From contig NZ_JAGGJU010000001.1 in NCBI RefSeq assembly GCF_017873095.1, positions 62,001 through 126,000 of the forward strand: a stretch of DNA of 64,000 bases, given 5' to 3'. Made by a program: the position numbers and the translations under genes. The notes beneath the pieces were generated by a model. It had not been told where the DNA came from. It made no database searches and saw only the letters and a list, made by a program, of their open reading frames with translations. The stretch comes from Heterorhizobium halophytocola. Its GTDB lineage: Bacteria; Pseudomonadota; Alphaproteobacteria; Rhizobiales; Rhizobiaceae. Positions 16,962-25,900 of the stretch are shown here, in pieces. The first letter of the stretch is position 1; each line of letters begins with the position of its first letter.

Positions 16962-19637
16962 ATGTTATACGGAAAACAATTCAGGTCGGCGCTCGCCTAT
17001 TATTTACCGGCGCTCATTGTCGTCGCCGCGGTTTTCGTCTCGATCGTTTATGCAGACACCCAGAAACGGGTCGTCCACCAGGAGACCGCGCGGGCCGACG
17101 TCGCGACGCGACTGGGACTGATCCGCTCGCGCCTGGAAAACGACATCAATGCCGACATCCAGCTGGTCAAGGGGATCGTGGCCACGCTGAAGACCGAGCC
17201 GGATATCGGCAATGCGGCTTTCAACGCCCTGACCCGCAACATTCTCGAAGGCGCACCGTCGCTGCGCGGGGTCGCCGCAGCCCGCCTTCTGAACCCGATC
17301 CATGCCTTTCCCCCGACCGCGGCCGAAAGTGCCATCGCCAACGGCTACCTGTCCCCCGGCTCCCCCTTGCGTAGCGCCGCCGAGCAGGCGCGCGACACCG
17401 GCCAGATCGTCGTCACCGGCCCGCAGAAACTCAATGACGGCAGTCGCGGCATCATCGTCCAGTATCCGGTGTTTAACGAGGCCGGGCGTCCAGGCGGCAA
17501 TTTCTGGGGCATCGTCACCGCCACCATCGACCTCGACCGGTTATATGACGGCGGCCGGCTGTCACCACCGGGCAGCGCCATCGACGTCGCCATCGCCGCG
17601 CGCGGAAAGGACGGCGCCTTCGATCAGCCTTTCTTCGGCAAGGCTGATGTGCCGCAGCGCGACGCCGTGCGGATGCTCGCCACCATCGCCGACCAGAACT
17701 GGATGCTCTATGCCGTGCCGCAGAGCGGCTGGACGCAGACGCCTTCGGATATCTGGTTCTTCCGTTGCCTGATGACGGCGGTCGGCGCGCTGATCATGGC
17801 GCCCGTCCTCTGGGTCGCCAGCCTGCTGCGTGAGCGCCAGGCCAATATCGGCGTGCTGCGCCAGCGCGAAGAGGAGTTGCGGGCGCTGTCGCACCGACTC
17901 GAGATCGCGCTGGAGGCGTCCAAGATCGGCGTCTGGGAAATGGATGTAAGCTCCGGTTCGCTGTTCTGGGACGGCCGGATGAAGACCCTCTACGGGATCG
18001 GCAAGAATAGCGGCGAGGCCTGCTACGACATCTGGCGCAGCTGCCTGCACCCCGACGACCTGCAGGTCGCCGAGCGCAACTTCGCCGAGGCGATCCGCAA
18101 CAATCGCGACTATTCCACCGACTTCCGCATCGTCTGCGCCAATGGCGAAGTGCGCCATATCCGCGCCTTCGGCACCGTCTACCGCGATTCCCGCTTCCGC
18201 AAGAAGATCGTCGGCGTCAACTGGAACGTCACCGAGGACGTGCGCCTGCAGGAAGAACTGCGCGAGGCCAAGCGCCAGGCCGAAGTGCATAACCAGGAGC
18301 TGGAACGCGCCCGTCAGCACATGGAATACAATTCGCTGCATGACGCGCTGACCGACCTGCCGAACCGCCGCTATCTCGACCAGTATCTGAAGCAGCTCGA
18401 CGCCCAGCCGCTGCGCCGCAACGGCTATGCCCTGCTGCATATCGATCTCGACCGGTTCAAGGAGATCAACGACACGCTCGGCCACGGTGCCGGCGACGCG
18501 ATCCTGCGTCATACCGCCGCCAAGCTTCGCGACAACATCCGCCGCGGCGATTTCGTCGCCCGGATCGGCGGCGACGAGTTCGTCGTCGTCTGCAACACCA
18601 CCGTGACCGATATCGAACACAGGGAACTCGCCCGCCGGCTGATCGAGGCGCTCAACAGCTCGATCGTCTACGACGGACAGGACTGTCGCGTCGGTGCCTC
18701 GATCGGCATCGCCACCCGCCGCAGTGACGAGGAGACTGCCGAATACCTGCTGATCAATGCCGACATTGCGCTCTATGAAGCCAAGCGACAGGGCCGCAAT
18801 CGCGTCGAGCATTATACCGACTCGATTAAGTCCGAGGCGCTGGCCACCAAGCAGACCGGAGACGCCATTCTGCGCTCGCTGGAATGCAACGACTTCGTCG
18901 CCTATTACCAGCCGCAATTCGATGCCCGCACGCTGGAAATCTGTGGCGTCGAGGCGCTGGCGCGCTGGGACCATCCCGAGCGCGGCCTGGAAAACCCCTC
19001 CGCCTTCATGAAGATCGCCGAAGACCTGAACGTGATGGCGCAGATCGATGCGGCGATCCTCGACCAGGCGCTGTTCCAGGCGACCCGCTGGGAAGCGCAG
19101 GGGCTGGAAATTCCGCGGGTCTCGGTCAACATCTCGACCCAGCGACTGTTCGACGAGACCCTGCTGGAGCGCATCGGCAGCCTGAAACTGCCAAAGGGCA
19201 AGGTCTCGTTCGAACTGCTGGAATCGATCTCCTTCGACGATCGCGACGAGGTGACCGCCAGTATTATCGCAAGATTGAAGGACCACGGCATCGACATCGA
19301 GATCGACGATTTCGGCACGGGCTATGCCTCGATCCTCAGCCTGCTGAAACTGGCGCCGCGCCGGCTGAAGATCGACCGTCAGCTGATAAGGCCCGTCGTC
19401 CATTCGCCGTCGCAGCGCCGGCTGATCAGCTCGATCATCGATATCGGCCGCTCGCTGTCGATCGAGATCGTCGCCGAGGGGGTGGAAACCATGCAGCACG
19501 CCCACATCCTGTCCGATCTCGGTTGCCAGGTGCTGCAGGGCTATGCGCTGGCCCGCCCGATGGCGGCCAACGATTTCATCGGCTTTGCCAAGCGCCGTCA
19601 ATGGTTTCCGACCGGCGAGGAGAGTTTCGCCGGATAG
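16962..19637 (+). CDS. CHASE-PAS-GGDEF-EAL cyclic-di-GMP enzyme
   Basis: 891 residues. Order: N-terminal membrane helix (about 10-30), periplasmic CHASE-like domain (about 40-235, with TEPDIGNAAFNALTRNIL), second helix near 270, PAS domain (about 305-425, ALEASKIGVWEMD), GGDEF domain (about 455-620) with intact GGDEF near 535 and preceding RIGGDEFVVV, and EAL domain (about 640-880) with EALARWDHP near 663 and DDFGTGYASI near 785. Both active sites look intact, so it could make and break c-di-GMP; which dominates is unknown. It lies inside the pyrimidine-degradation stretch; the periplasmic CHASE part suggests sensing of an external compound. Confidence 0.93.
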   Translation: MLYGKQFRSALAYYLPALIVVAAVFVSIVYADTQKRVVHQETARADVATRLGLIRSRLENDINADIQLVKGIVATLKTEPDIGNAAFNALTRNILEGAPSLRGVAAARLLNPIHAFPPTAAESAIANGYLSPGSPLRSAAEQARDTGQIVVTGPQKLNDGSRGIIVQYPVFNEAGRPGGNFWGIVTATIDLDRLYDGGRLSPPGSAIDVAIAARGKDGAFDQPFFGKADVPQRDAVRMLATIADQNWMLYAVPQSGWTQTPSDIWFFRCLMTAVGALIMAPVLWVASLLRERQANIGVLRQREEELRALSHRLEIALEASKIGVWEMDVSSGSLFWDGRMKTLYGIGKNSGEACYDIWRSCLHPDDLQVAERNFAEAIRNNRDYSTDFRIVCANGEVRHIRAFGTVYRDSRFRKKIVGVNWNVTEDVRLQEELREAKRQAEVHNQELERARQHMEYNSLHDALTDLPNRRYLDQYLKQLDAQPLRRNGYALLHIDLDRFKEINDTLGHGAGDAILRHTAAKLRDNIRRGDFVARIGGDEFVVVCNTTVTDIEHRELARRLIEALNSSIVYDGQDCRVGASIGIATRRSDEETAEYLLINADIALYEAKRQGRNRVEHYTDSIKSEALATKQTGDAILRSLECNDFVAYYQPQFDARTLEICGVEALARWDHPERGLENPSAFMKIAEDLNVMAQIDAAILDQALFQATRWEAQGLEIPRVSVNISTQRLFDETLLERIGSLKLPKGKVSFELLESISFDDRDEVTASIIARLKDHGIDIEIDDFGTGYASILSLLKLAPRRLKIDRQLIRPVVHSPSQRRLISSIIDIGRSLSIEIVAEGVETMQHAHILSDLGCQVLQGYALARPMAANDFIGFAKRRQWFPTGEESFAG

Positions 19638-19732
19638 ATGCCGGGCTCCATGGCCCCTTTCCCTGCCGCGGCCGGCTCTGATAGAGCTTGTCGCTCAAAG
19701 GGGCCGCTTCGGCCCGAGAGCGACCGCGACCG

Positions 19733-20668
19733 ATGACAGCACAAGCAGACCTTGATCCGACCGACCGCCACAACAGCCATGCCCGCGGATCGGAAAAACT
19801 GCGCGCCCATGCCGCCATGCTGGTCTTCGCGCTGATGATCGCCTCGTCGTTTTCGATCGGCGGACTTGCCACCCGCTATGTCGCGCCGACCGCCCTGCAG
19901 GCGATCCGCTATGCGATCGCGGTTCTCGTCCTGGTGCCCGTCAGCATGCTGGCCGCGCGCCAGCCGGTTCGGCTGCCGAAGGAGCCCCACCGGTTCATCG
20001 TGCTCGGTCTGCTGATGGCCGTCTACATGGTGACGATGTTCGTCGCCCTGCGCTTCACCAAGCCGGTGGCGACCGGTGCGGTCTTTACCCTGATGCCGCT
20101 TTTGAGCGCTGGCTTTGCCTGGCTGCTGATGCGCCAGCGCACCCGTTTCGACGTCCTGATCTCGCTGATCCTCGCCGCGGTCGGCGCCGTCTGGGTGATC
20201 TTTCGCGGCGACCTGCATGCCCTTTTAAGCTTCAATGTCGGGCGCGGGGAGCTGATCTATTTCGTCGGCGTCACCTGCCACGCGATCTATGTGCCGCTTC
20301 TCCGGCTGTTCAATCGCGGCGAGCCGCCGCTGGTCTTCATGCTGTGGGCGGTGCTGGCAACGCTCGGCTTCATCGCCCTTTCGGCTGTGCCGGCGCTGGC
20401 CGCGATCGATGTCGCCGCCGTGCCCTGGCTCGTCTGGGCGGCGGCCGTCTATCTGGCGATCGCCACGACCGTCATCACCTTCTTCCTGCTGCAATATGCC
20501 TCGCTGAGGCTGCCGGCGCCGAAGGTCCTGGCCTATGGCTATCTGACCCCGACCTTCATCATCATTCTCGAGGGATTGCTGGGCCATGGCTGGGCGGGGG
20601 CCTCGGTGTTTGCCGGCGCGCTTGTCACCGCCGGGGGCCTGGTGCTGATGGCAACCCTGCCCGACTGA
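19733..20668 (+). CDS. EamA-family transporter (DMT superfamily)
   Basis: 311 residues with ten predicted helices and the two EamA repeats; FSIGGLATRYVAPTALQAIRYAIAVLVLVPVSML is the typical first repeat and PAPKVLAYGYLTPTFIIILEG the second. Family members export metabolites, amino acids or drugs at the inner membrane. ATG 19733 is preferred to an upstream TTG (19688). It follows the c-di-GMP gene by 95 bases and converges with the RutR-like gene; its position between pyrimidine genes makes export or import of a pathway metabolite possible but unproven. Confidence 0.85.
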   Translation: MTAQADLDPTDRHNSHARGSEKLRAHAAMLVFALMIASSFSIGGLATRYVAPTALQAIRYAIAVLVLVPVSMLAARQPVRLPKEPHRFIVLGLLMAVYMVTMFVALRFTKPVATGAVFTLMPLLSAGFAWLLMRQRTRFDVLISLILAAVGAVWVIFRGDLHALLSFNVGRGELIYFVGVTCHAIYVPLLRLFNRGEPPLVFMLWAVLATLGFIALSAVPALAAIDVAAVPWLVWAAAVYLAIATTVITFFLLQYASLRLPAPKVLAYGYLTPTFIIILEGLLGHGWAGASVFAGALVTAGGLVLMATLPD

Positions 20669-20690
20669 ACCACGCGCCTTCCAAGGCGCA

Positions 20691-21344
20691 TCAGGCCGGT
20701 TGCACCTGACGCGCACCCAGTCCGCGAATGAACATGTCTTCCAGAAACACCGCCGCCGCCTCGAAACGCGCCTCGAGGGCCGGCCCCTCGCCCAGCACTG
20801 CCTGCACCTGCACATCGAAATCCGCATAATGCTGGGTGGTCGACCAGATCGAGAAGATCAGGTGATGCGGGTCGCATTCGACCAGCTTGCCGGCCCGCGT
20901 CCAGCTGCGGATCACCTCGGCCTTCTCGTCGACGAGGTCCTTCAGCGGTCCTTTCAGCACGTCGAGCACATGCGGCGCGCCCTGCAGCACCTCGTTGGCG
21001 AACAGCCGGCTTTCGCGCGGATAGGCGCGTGCCATGTCGAGTTTGCGCCGGATATAGCAGCGGATCTCGTCTTCCGGATCGCCATCGGCGTCGAAGGCCT
21101 TCAGCGGTTCCAGCCAGTTCTCCAGCACCCGGTCGATCAAAGCCCGATGCATGGCCTCCTTGGTACGGAAATAATAGAGCGTGTTGGGCTTCGACATGCC
21201 CGCGACCTCGGCGATCCTGTCCACGGTCGATCCGTGAAAGCCGCGCAGCGAAAACACCTCCAGCGCCGCCTCGAGGATGATTTCCTCCTTGGCCTCCTGG
21301 ATGCGTGTCCGGCGCTGGGTCTGCGCCGCCCTGGGTATTGCCAT
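20691..21344 (-). CDS. RutR-like TetR-family regulator of pyrimidine genes
   Basis: About 217 residues. The HTH (ILEAALEVFSLRGFHGSTVDRIAEVAGMSKPNTLYYFRTKEAMHRALI) and ligand domain follow E. coli RutR closely in layout: NWLEPLKAF, IRRKLDMARAYPRESRLFANEVLQGAPHVLD, LKDLVDEKAEVIRSWTRAGKL, DPHHLIFSIWSTTQHYADFDVQV. RutR binds uracil or thymine; here it is likely to control the pyd genes, being divergent from the beta-ureidopropionase gene. ATG 21344 (MAIPR) is chosen over an ATG 16 codons upstream because the RutR-like part begins here; no RutR consensus (TTGACC-N4-GGTCAA type) was found in the 311-base gap. Confidence 0.87.
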   Translation of the reverse strand: MAIPRAAQTQRRTRIQEAKEEIILEAALEVFSLRGFHGSTVDRIAEVAGMSKPNTLYYFRTKEAMHRALIDRVLENWLEPLKAFDADGDPEDEIRCYIRRKLDMARAYPRESRLFANEVLQGAPHVLDVLKGPLKDLVDEKAEVIRSWTRAGKLVECDPHHLIFSIWSTTQHYADFDVQVQAVLGEGPALEARFEAAAVFLEDMFIRGLGARQVQPA

Positions 21345-21655
21345 TCCTCGTCGCCCTTCTTCGGCAGCAACCGCTAAGCTATTGAGCCGCATGACTTAAT
21401 GGCTGCATATATTTAATGCAATTGCCCGTTTAAGTCTCGCAATTTTTCTCAAGTTTCATCTTGAGTGCGGCGATGGAAACTGTAAAGTTTACCAGCCGGT
21501 CAAATTATCGATGAGAAGCTTGCGAAACGCAATCATCGATATTCGACCTCGACAAGACCGACAAGGCGCGGGGCCTGTTCAGGGCCGGCACAAGGGGAAT
21601 GACGGGCAGCACCGACACGGGCGCGCCCGACCGACAAAAGGTGAGGTAGAAGATC
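21345..21655. other. Divergent regulator/beta-ureidopropionase intergenic region
   Basis: 311 bases between the divergent RutR-like and beta-ureidopropionase genes. AT-rich near 21380-21450 (probable promoters for both directions), with no credible gene. A long imperfect hairpin at 21507-21540 lies in the leader of the downstream gene and is listed separately. GAGGTAGAAGATC at 21646-21655 is the ribosome-binding site of the next gene. Confidence 0.5.
21507..21540 (+). promoter_or_regulatory. Imperfect hairpin in leader of beta-ureidopropionase gene
   Basis: Arms ATCGATGA (21507-21514) and TCATCGAT (21533-21540) enclose an inner stem TTGCG-AAA-CGCAA (21520-21532), with a one-sided five-base bulge GAAGC. 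The whole 34-base segment can fold as one stem in the mRNA about 115 bases upstream of the ATG, or act as a DNA operator. Function unknown. Confidence 0.45.
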
Positions 21656-22909
21656 ATGGTGGCAGCACCGGGTGAGAACCTGCGCGTCAACGGCGACCGT
21701 CTCTGGGACATGCTGATGGAGATGGCGAAGATCGGCCCCGGCATTGCCGGCGGCAACAATCGCCAGACGCTGACCGATGCCGACGGCGAAGGCCGCCACC
21801 TGTTCAAGACATGGTGCGACGAGGCGGGCCTGACCATGGGCGTTGACCAGATGGGCACCATGTTCATGACCCGCCCCGGGACCGACCCGGACGCCCTGCC
21901 CGTCTATGTCGGCAGCCATCTCGACACGCAGCCGACCGGCGGCAAATATGACGGCGTGCTCGGCGTTCTGGCAGCACTCGAGGCCGTGCGCTCGATGAAC
22001 GATCTCGGCATCAAGACCAAGCACCCGATCGTCGTCACCAACTGGGCCAACGAGGAAGGCGCGCGCTTTGCCCCCGCCATGCTCGCCTCCGGCGTCTTTG
22101 CCGGCGTCCATTCGCTCGACTACGCCTATAATCGCAAGGATCCCGAGGGGAAGACCTATGGCGACGAGCTGAAACGCATTGGCTGGCGCGGCGAGGAAGC
22201 GGTCGGCGAGCGCAAGATGCACGCCTATTTCGAATACCACATCGAACAGGGCCCGATCCTCGAGGCCGAAGACAAGCAGATCGGCGTCGTGACCCACTGC
22301 CAGGGTCTCTGGTGGCTGGAATTCACCCTGACCGGTAAGGAGGCCCATACCGGCTCTACCCCGATGGCCATGCGCGTCAATGCCGGCCTTGCGATGAGCC
22401 GGATTCTGGAAATGGTCCAGGACGTCGCGATGAGCGAGCAGCCGGGCGCCGTCGGCGGTGTCGGACAGATGTTCTTCTCGCCCAATTCGCGCAATGTGCT
22501 GCCCGGCAAGGTGACCTTCACGGTCGATATCCGCACACCGTCGCAGGACAAACTGGACCGCATGCGGGCGAAGATCGAGGCGGAGGCGGCAAAGATCTGC
22601 GAGGCGCTCGGCGTCGGCTGTTCGGTCGAGGCGGTCGGCCATTTCGATCCCGTGACCTTCGACGAGACGCTGGTGACCCGGGTGCGCGAGGCGGCGGAAA
22701 GGCTCGGCTATTCCCACATGAACCTGATTTCCGGCGCCGGCCACGATGCCTGCTGGGCCGCCAAGGTGGCGCCGTCGACCATGGTCATGTGTCCTTGCGT
22801 CGGCGGCCTGTCGCACAACGAGGCCGAGGACATCTCCAAGGAATGGGCGACCGCCGGCGCCGACGTGCTGTTCCACGCGGTGCTGGAGACGGCGGAGATT
22901 GTCGGGTGA
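21656..22909 (+). CDS. pydC: Beta-ureidopropionase / N-carbamoyl-beta-alanine amidohydrolase (M20 type)
   Basis: 417 residues of the Zn-dependent M20/hydantoinase-carbamoylase family. VGSHLDTQPTGGKYDGVLGVLAALE near 89 supplies the metal-binding H and D, NEEGARFAPAM near 140 the catalytic Glu pair and GSTPMAMRVNAG near 230 the dimerisation/lid part; SGAGHDA near 362 the last ligand. With dihydropyrimidinase encoded 1.1 kb downstream and preTA upstream, it completes reductive pyrimidine catabolism, giving beta-alanine or beta-aminoisobutyrate, CO2 and NH3. The family also includes carbamoylases and ureidoglycolate-type hydrolases; context decides. Confidence 0.92.
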   Translation: MVAAPGENLRVNGDRLWDMLMEMAKIGPGIAGGNNRQTLTDADGEGRHLFKTWCDEAGLTMGVDQMGTMFMTRPGTDPDALPVYVGSHLDTQPTGGKYDGVLGVLAALEAVRSMNDLGIKTKHPIVVTNWANEEGARFAPAMLASGVFAGVHSLDYAYNRKDPEGKTYGDELKRIGWRGEEAVGERKMHAYFEYHIEQGPILEAEDKQIGVVTHCQGLWWLEFTLTGKEAHTGSTPMAMRVNAGLAMSRILEMVQDVAMSEQPGAVGGVGQMFFSPNSRNVLPGKVTFTVDIRTPSQDKLDRMRAKIEAEAAKICEALGVGCSVEAVGHFDPVTFDETLVTRVREAAERLGYSHMNLISGAGHDACWAAKVAPSTMVMCPCVGGLSHNEAEDISKEWATAGADVLFHAVLETAEIVG

Positions 22910-22949
22910 GCGCGCTTTCGGTATATTCCCCTCGTGAAAGGGTAGCGCG

Positions 22950-23177
22950 ATGGCCGAGACGGTTACGAACGAACTCCTCTACGAGACGCTCAAGCGCATG
23001 CAGGACGTACTCGCCCTTCATTCGCAGTATCACCTTGAAACCAAGGAGCGGCTTGGCTTGCTCGAATATCAGGTTGGCGGCATCACTGCGCAATATGCCA
23101 GCCTGTCCAACCGCCTCGATCGCGTCGACGAGCGTCTTGCCCGGATCGAAAGGCGACTGGATCTGGTCGACGTGTGA
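22950..23177 (+). CDS. Small coiled-coil protein, unknown function
   Basis: 75 residues, all helical, with an amphipathic heptad pattern (LLYETLKRMQDVL, then RLDRVDERLARIERRLDLVDV at the C-terminus), so a coiled coil is likely. Start ATG 22950 has GAAAGGG upstream and it follows pydC by 40 bases, so it is cotranscribed. Similar short coiled-coil proteins are scattered through rhizobial genomes. The frame downstream is a related copy. No function is known. Confidence 0.6.
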   Translation: MAETVTNELLYETLKRMQDVLALHSQYHLETKERLGLLEYQVGGITAQYASLSNRLDRVDERLARIERRLDLVDV

Positions 23178-23225
23178 CACGGCTGTGGCGCGCTACGCGT
23201 TGATAGCCCGTAAGTCGGCGCCAGA

Positions 23226-23489
23226 TTGCGACCGTCAGGAATTGAGCCATTGTTCTGCGAATGTCAGATCTTGGGAGCGAGCGCTTTGTCTCCTGCCACT
23301 GAAAACCTCGCTCTGGAGCATTGGTTCGCCATCCGGGGCTTGCTCGACCGTCAACCCGAGGAGCTTCTTGAGATCAAGGGCCACCACGGCATCCTCGGAC
23401 ATCAATATGCGATCATCTCCAAACGGCTCGACCGGATGGACGAGCGGGTTCTGCGCATCGAAAAGTGGCTCGGTCTCGTCGAGGCCTGA
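23226..23489 (+). pseudogene. Degenerate paralogue of the coiled-coil gene
   Basis: The second half of this frame repeats the neighbour's C-terminus: SKRLDRMDERVLRIEKWLGLVEA against SNRLDRVDERLARIERRLDLVDV, and ENLALEHWFAIRGLL resembles the usual N-terminus of such proteins. The start is poor: only TTG at 23226 without a clear ribosome site, and the first 25 residues (MRPSGIEPLFCECQILGASAL) fit no family pattern. I read it as a decayed or shortened duplicate; a functional short protein from an internal start cannot be excluded. Confidence 0.45.
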
Positions 23490-23519
23490 TCTCTTTCCAT
23501 ACTTCCGGAGGGTTTTCCC

Positions 23520-23924
23520 ATGAGCACTGTCGGACGCTTGATCGATCACGTCGGCATCTTCGTCACCGACATCGCGGCAAGCCGCCGCTTCTATGTCGCC
23601 GTGCTCGGGGCGCTCGGCCTTTCCATCGAGGAAAACGGCGAGGACTTCTGGTGCGACGAGTTCTATGTCTCGCCGAAGCGCAACAGTCCCGTCTCCTGCC
23701 TGCATCTCTGCTTCCAGGCCGCCGACGAGACGATGGTGCGGGCCTTTTACGAAGCGGGGCTTGCAGCCGGCGGACGCGACAACGGCGCGCCGGGCCTGCG
23801 CCCCTATCATGACCGCTATTTTGGCGCTTTCCTGCTCGATCCCGACGGCAACAATATCGAGGCGGTGTATCATGGCCCGGTGACGCGGACGGCGGACGCG
23901 ATCGAGATCACGAGGATCGACTGA
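23520..23924 (+). CDS. VOC family protein (glyoxalase-like)
   Basis: 134 residues. LIDHVGIFVTDIAASRRFYVAVLGALGLS at the N-terminus and YFGAFLLDPDGNNIEAVYHG near the C-terminus are the VOC pattern, with H, D and E ligand candidates. It starts 30 bases after the coiled-coil copy with GGAGGG as ribosome-binding site, and ends 64 bases before the dihydropyrimidinase gene. Its substrate is unknown; being in the pyrimidine operon it may act on a related small aldehyde or keto compound, which is inference. Confidence 0.83.
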   Translation: MSTVGRLIDHVGIFVTDIAASRRFYVAVLGALGLSIEENGEDFWCDEFYVSPKRNSPVSCLHLCFQAADETMVRAFYEAGLAAGGRDNGAPGLRPYHDRYFGAFLLDPDGNNIEAVYHGPVTRTADAIEITRID

Positions 23925-23988
23925 CCCCATGCATGCGCGACCATGATGGCGCAGCAGCAAACACACAAAGACGATAAGGGAGAACGGC

Positions 23989-25443
23989 ATGAGCACGGTG
24001 ATCAAGGGCGGAACGGTCGTTACGGCGGACCTGACCTACAAGGCGGACGTCAAGGTCGAGGGCGGAAAGATCGTCGAGATCGGCCCGAACCTTTCCGGCG
24101 ACGAAACCCTGGATGCGACCGGCTGCTATGTCATGCCGGGCGGCATCGATCCGCATGTGCATCTGGAAATGCCGTTCATGGGCACCTATTCCGCCGATGA
24201 TTTCGAAAGCGGCACCCGCGCGGCGCTTGCCGGCGGCACCACCATGGTCGTCGACTTCTGCCTGCCCAATCCCGGCCAGTCGCTGCTGGAGGCGCTGACG
24301 CGCTGGGACAACAAGTCCACCCGCGCCAATTGCGACTATTCCTTCCATATGGCGATCACCTCCTGGAACGAGCAGGTGTTCGACGAGATGAAGACCGTCG
24401 TGCAGGACAAGGGCATCAACACCTTCAAGCACTTCATGGCCTACAAGGGTGCGCTGATGGTGAACGACGACGAGATGTTCGCATCGTTCCAGCGCTGCGC
24501 AGAACTGGGTGCCCTGCCGCTCGTTCATGCCGAAAACGGCGACGTCGTCGCCTCGATGTCGGCAAAGCTTCTGGCCGAGGGCAATAACGGTCCGGAGGCG
24601 CACGCCTATTCGCGGCCGGCCGAGGTCGAGGGCGAGGCGACCAACCGGGCCATCATGATCGCCGACATGGCCGGCGTGCCGCTCTATGTCGTCCATACCT
24701 CCTGCGAACAGAGCCACGAGGCGATCCGCCGCGCCCGGCAGAAGGGTATGCGCGTCTATGGCGAGCCGCTGATCCAGCACCTGACGCTCGACGAAAGCGA
24801 ATATTTCGACAAGGACTGGGACCATTCCGCCCGCCGGGTGATGTCGCCGCCCTTCCGCAACAAGGCGCATCAGGACAGCCTCTGGGCCGGCCTGCAGGCA
24901 GGCTCGCTCTCGGTCGTTGCCACCGACCACTGCGCCTTCACCACCGACCAGAAGCGCTATGGCGTCGGCGATTTCACCAAGATCCCGAACGGCACCGGCG
25001 GCTTGGAAGACCGGTTGCCGATGCTCTGGACCTACGGCGTGTCGACCGGCCGGCTGACGATGAACGAATTCGTCGCGGTGACCTCGACCAATATCGCCAA
25101 GATCCTCAACGTCTATCCGAAAAAGGGGGCGATCCTGGTCGGTGCCGACGCCGATATCGTCGTCTGGGATCCGCAGAAGGAAAAGACCATCACGGCGAAG
25201 AGCCAGCAGTCGGCGATCGACTACAACGTCTTCGAGGGCAAGACCGTCAAGGGCCTGCCGCGCTACACCCTGACCCGCGGCATGGTGGCGGTCGAGGACG
25301 GCACCATGAAGACGAAGGAAGGCCACGGCCAGTTCGTCGCCCGCGAGCCCTTCACCGCCGTCAACAAGGCGCTGTCGACCTGGAAGGAACTGGTCTCGCC
25401 GCGCAAGGTCGAACGCACGGGCATTCCGGCAACCGGGGTGTGA
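23989..25443 (+). CDS. hydA: Dihydropyrimidinase / D-hydantoinase
   Basis: 484-residue zinc amidohydrolase opening the dihydrouracil or dihydrothymine ring. VMPGGIDPHVHLEMPFMGT near 47 is the metal-binding HxH block, FKHFMAYKG near 147 carries the carbamylated Lys, HAENGD near 180 and HTSCEQSH near 236 further ligands, and TDHCAFTTDQK near 312 the last Asp. Length fits the family. Preceded by GGGAGAACGGC; located between the VOC gene and the first BIME-like element. Together with preTA and pydC the full reductive pyrimidine pathway is present. Confidence 0.95.
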   Translation: MSTVIKGGTVVTADLTYKADVKVEGGKIVEIGPNLSGDETLDATGCYVMPGGIDPHVHLEMPFMGTYSADDFESGTRAALAGGTTMVVDFCLPNPGQSLLEALTRWDNKSTRANCDYSFHMAITSWNEQVFDEMKTVVQDKGINTFKHFMAYKGALMVNDDEMFASFQRCAELGALPLVHAENGDVVASMSAKLLAEGNNGPEAHAYSRPAEVEGEATNRAIMIADMAGVPLYVVHTSCEQSHEAIRRARQKGMRVYGEPLIQHLTLDESEYFDKDWDHSARRVMSPPFRNKAHQDSLWAGLQAGSLSVVATDHCAFTTDQKRYGVGDFTKIPNGTGGLEDRLPMLWTYGVSTGRLTMNEFVAVTSTNIAKILNVYPKKGAILVGADADIVVWDPQKEKTITAKSQQSAIDYNVFEGKTVKGLPRYTLTRGMVAVEDGTMKTKEGHGQFVAREPFTAVNKALSTWKELVSPRKVERTGIPATGV

Positions 25444-25531
25444 GCGGCTGATGCGGGGGCGAACGATGAGCTGTTCACATCTCGGATTGACTGGGCAAGG
25501 CGACCAACGGACAGCTCTGGCATCCGGCAAC

Positions 25532-25834
25532 ACCCCCCTCTGTCCTGCCGGACATCTCCCCCTCAAGGGGGGAGATCAGCGGGCGGCACGCGATCGCGCA
25601 CCGCCGGCCAGTGAGCAAGGGGCGAGCGGCAGCAGTGTTTCCGAGAGTACCGCATCATACGGCCTCTTCCATTCTCCCGCCGTGAGGGGGAGCGCGCGGA
25701 ATCCCGTGTCCATCCAGCTCCGTCAGCATGTCCGTGCAAGACGCAGCGCATACCATGGTCAGCGATATGCGATCGGGTGCAGCCCGCTGATCTCCCCCCT
25801 TGAGGGGGAGATGTCCGGCAGGACAGAGGGGGGT
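25532..25834. repeat. BIME-like element A (two inverted palindromic units)
   Basis: Two units in opposite orientation, 25532-25584 and 25782-25834, form a perfect 53-bp inverted repeat around a 197-base spacer. Each unit contains CTCCCCC-TCAA-GGGGGGAG (itself palindromic) and a small hairpin GTCC-GGCA-GGAC. The spacer carries a further GC hairpin (CTCCCGCCGTGAGGGGGAG near 25676). No open frame of interest lies inside. The element fills most of the 457-base gap between hydA and the convergent cupin gene; this gap otherwise shows nothing. Confidence 0.85.
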
Positions 25835-25900
25835 AAGCCGCTTCCATTGAGGGTCGCTGCCCGCAGGTCCGGCGATGGATGCGCCGACGGCCGCCGTCCC

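Noticed and set aside
17562..19601. 679-codon minus-strand frame over the GGDEF/EAL gene
   Set aside because: Shadow of an intact CHASE-PAS-GGDEF-EAL gene.
21345..21655. RutR consensus operator
   Set aside because: No TTGACCA-type palindrome was found; only the hairpin at 21507 is symmetric.
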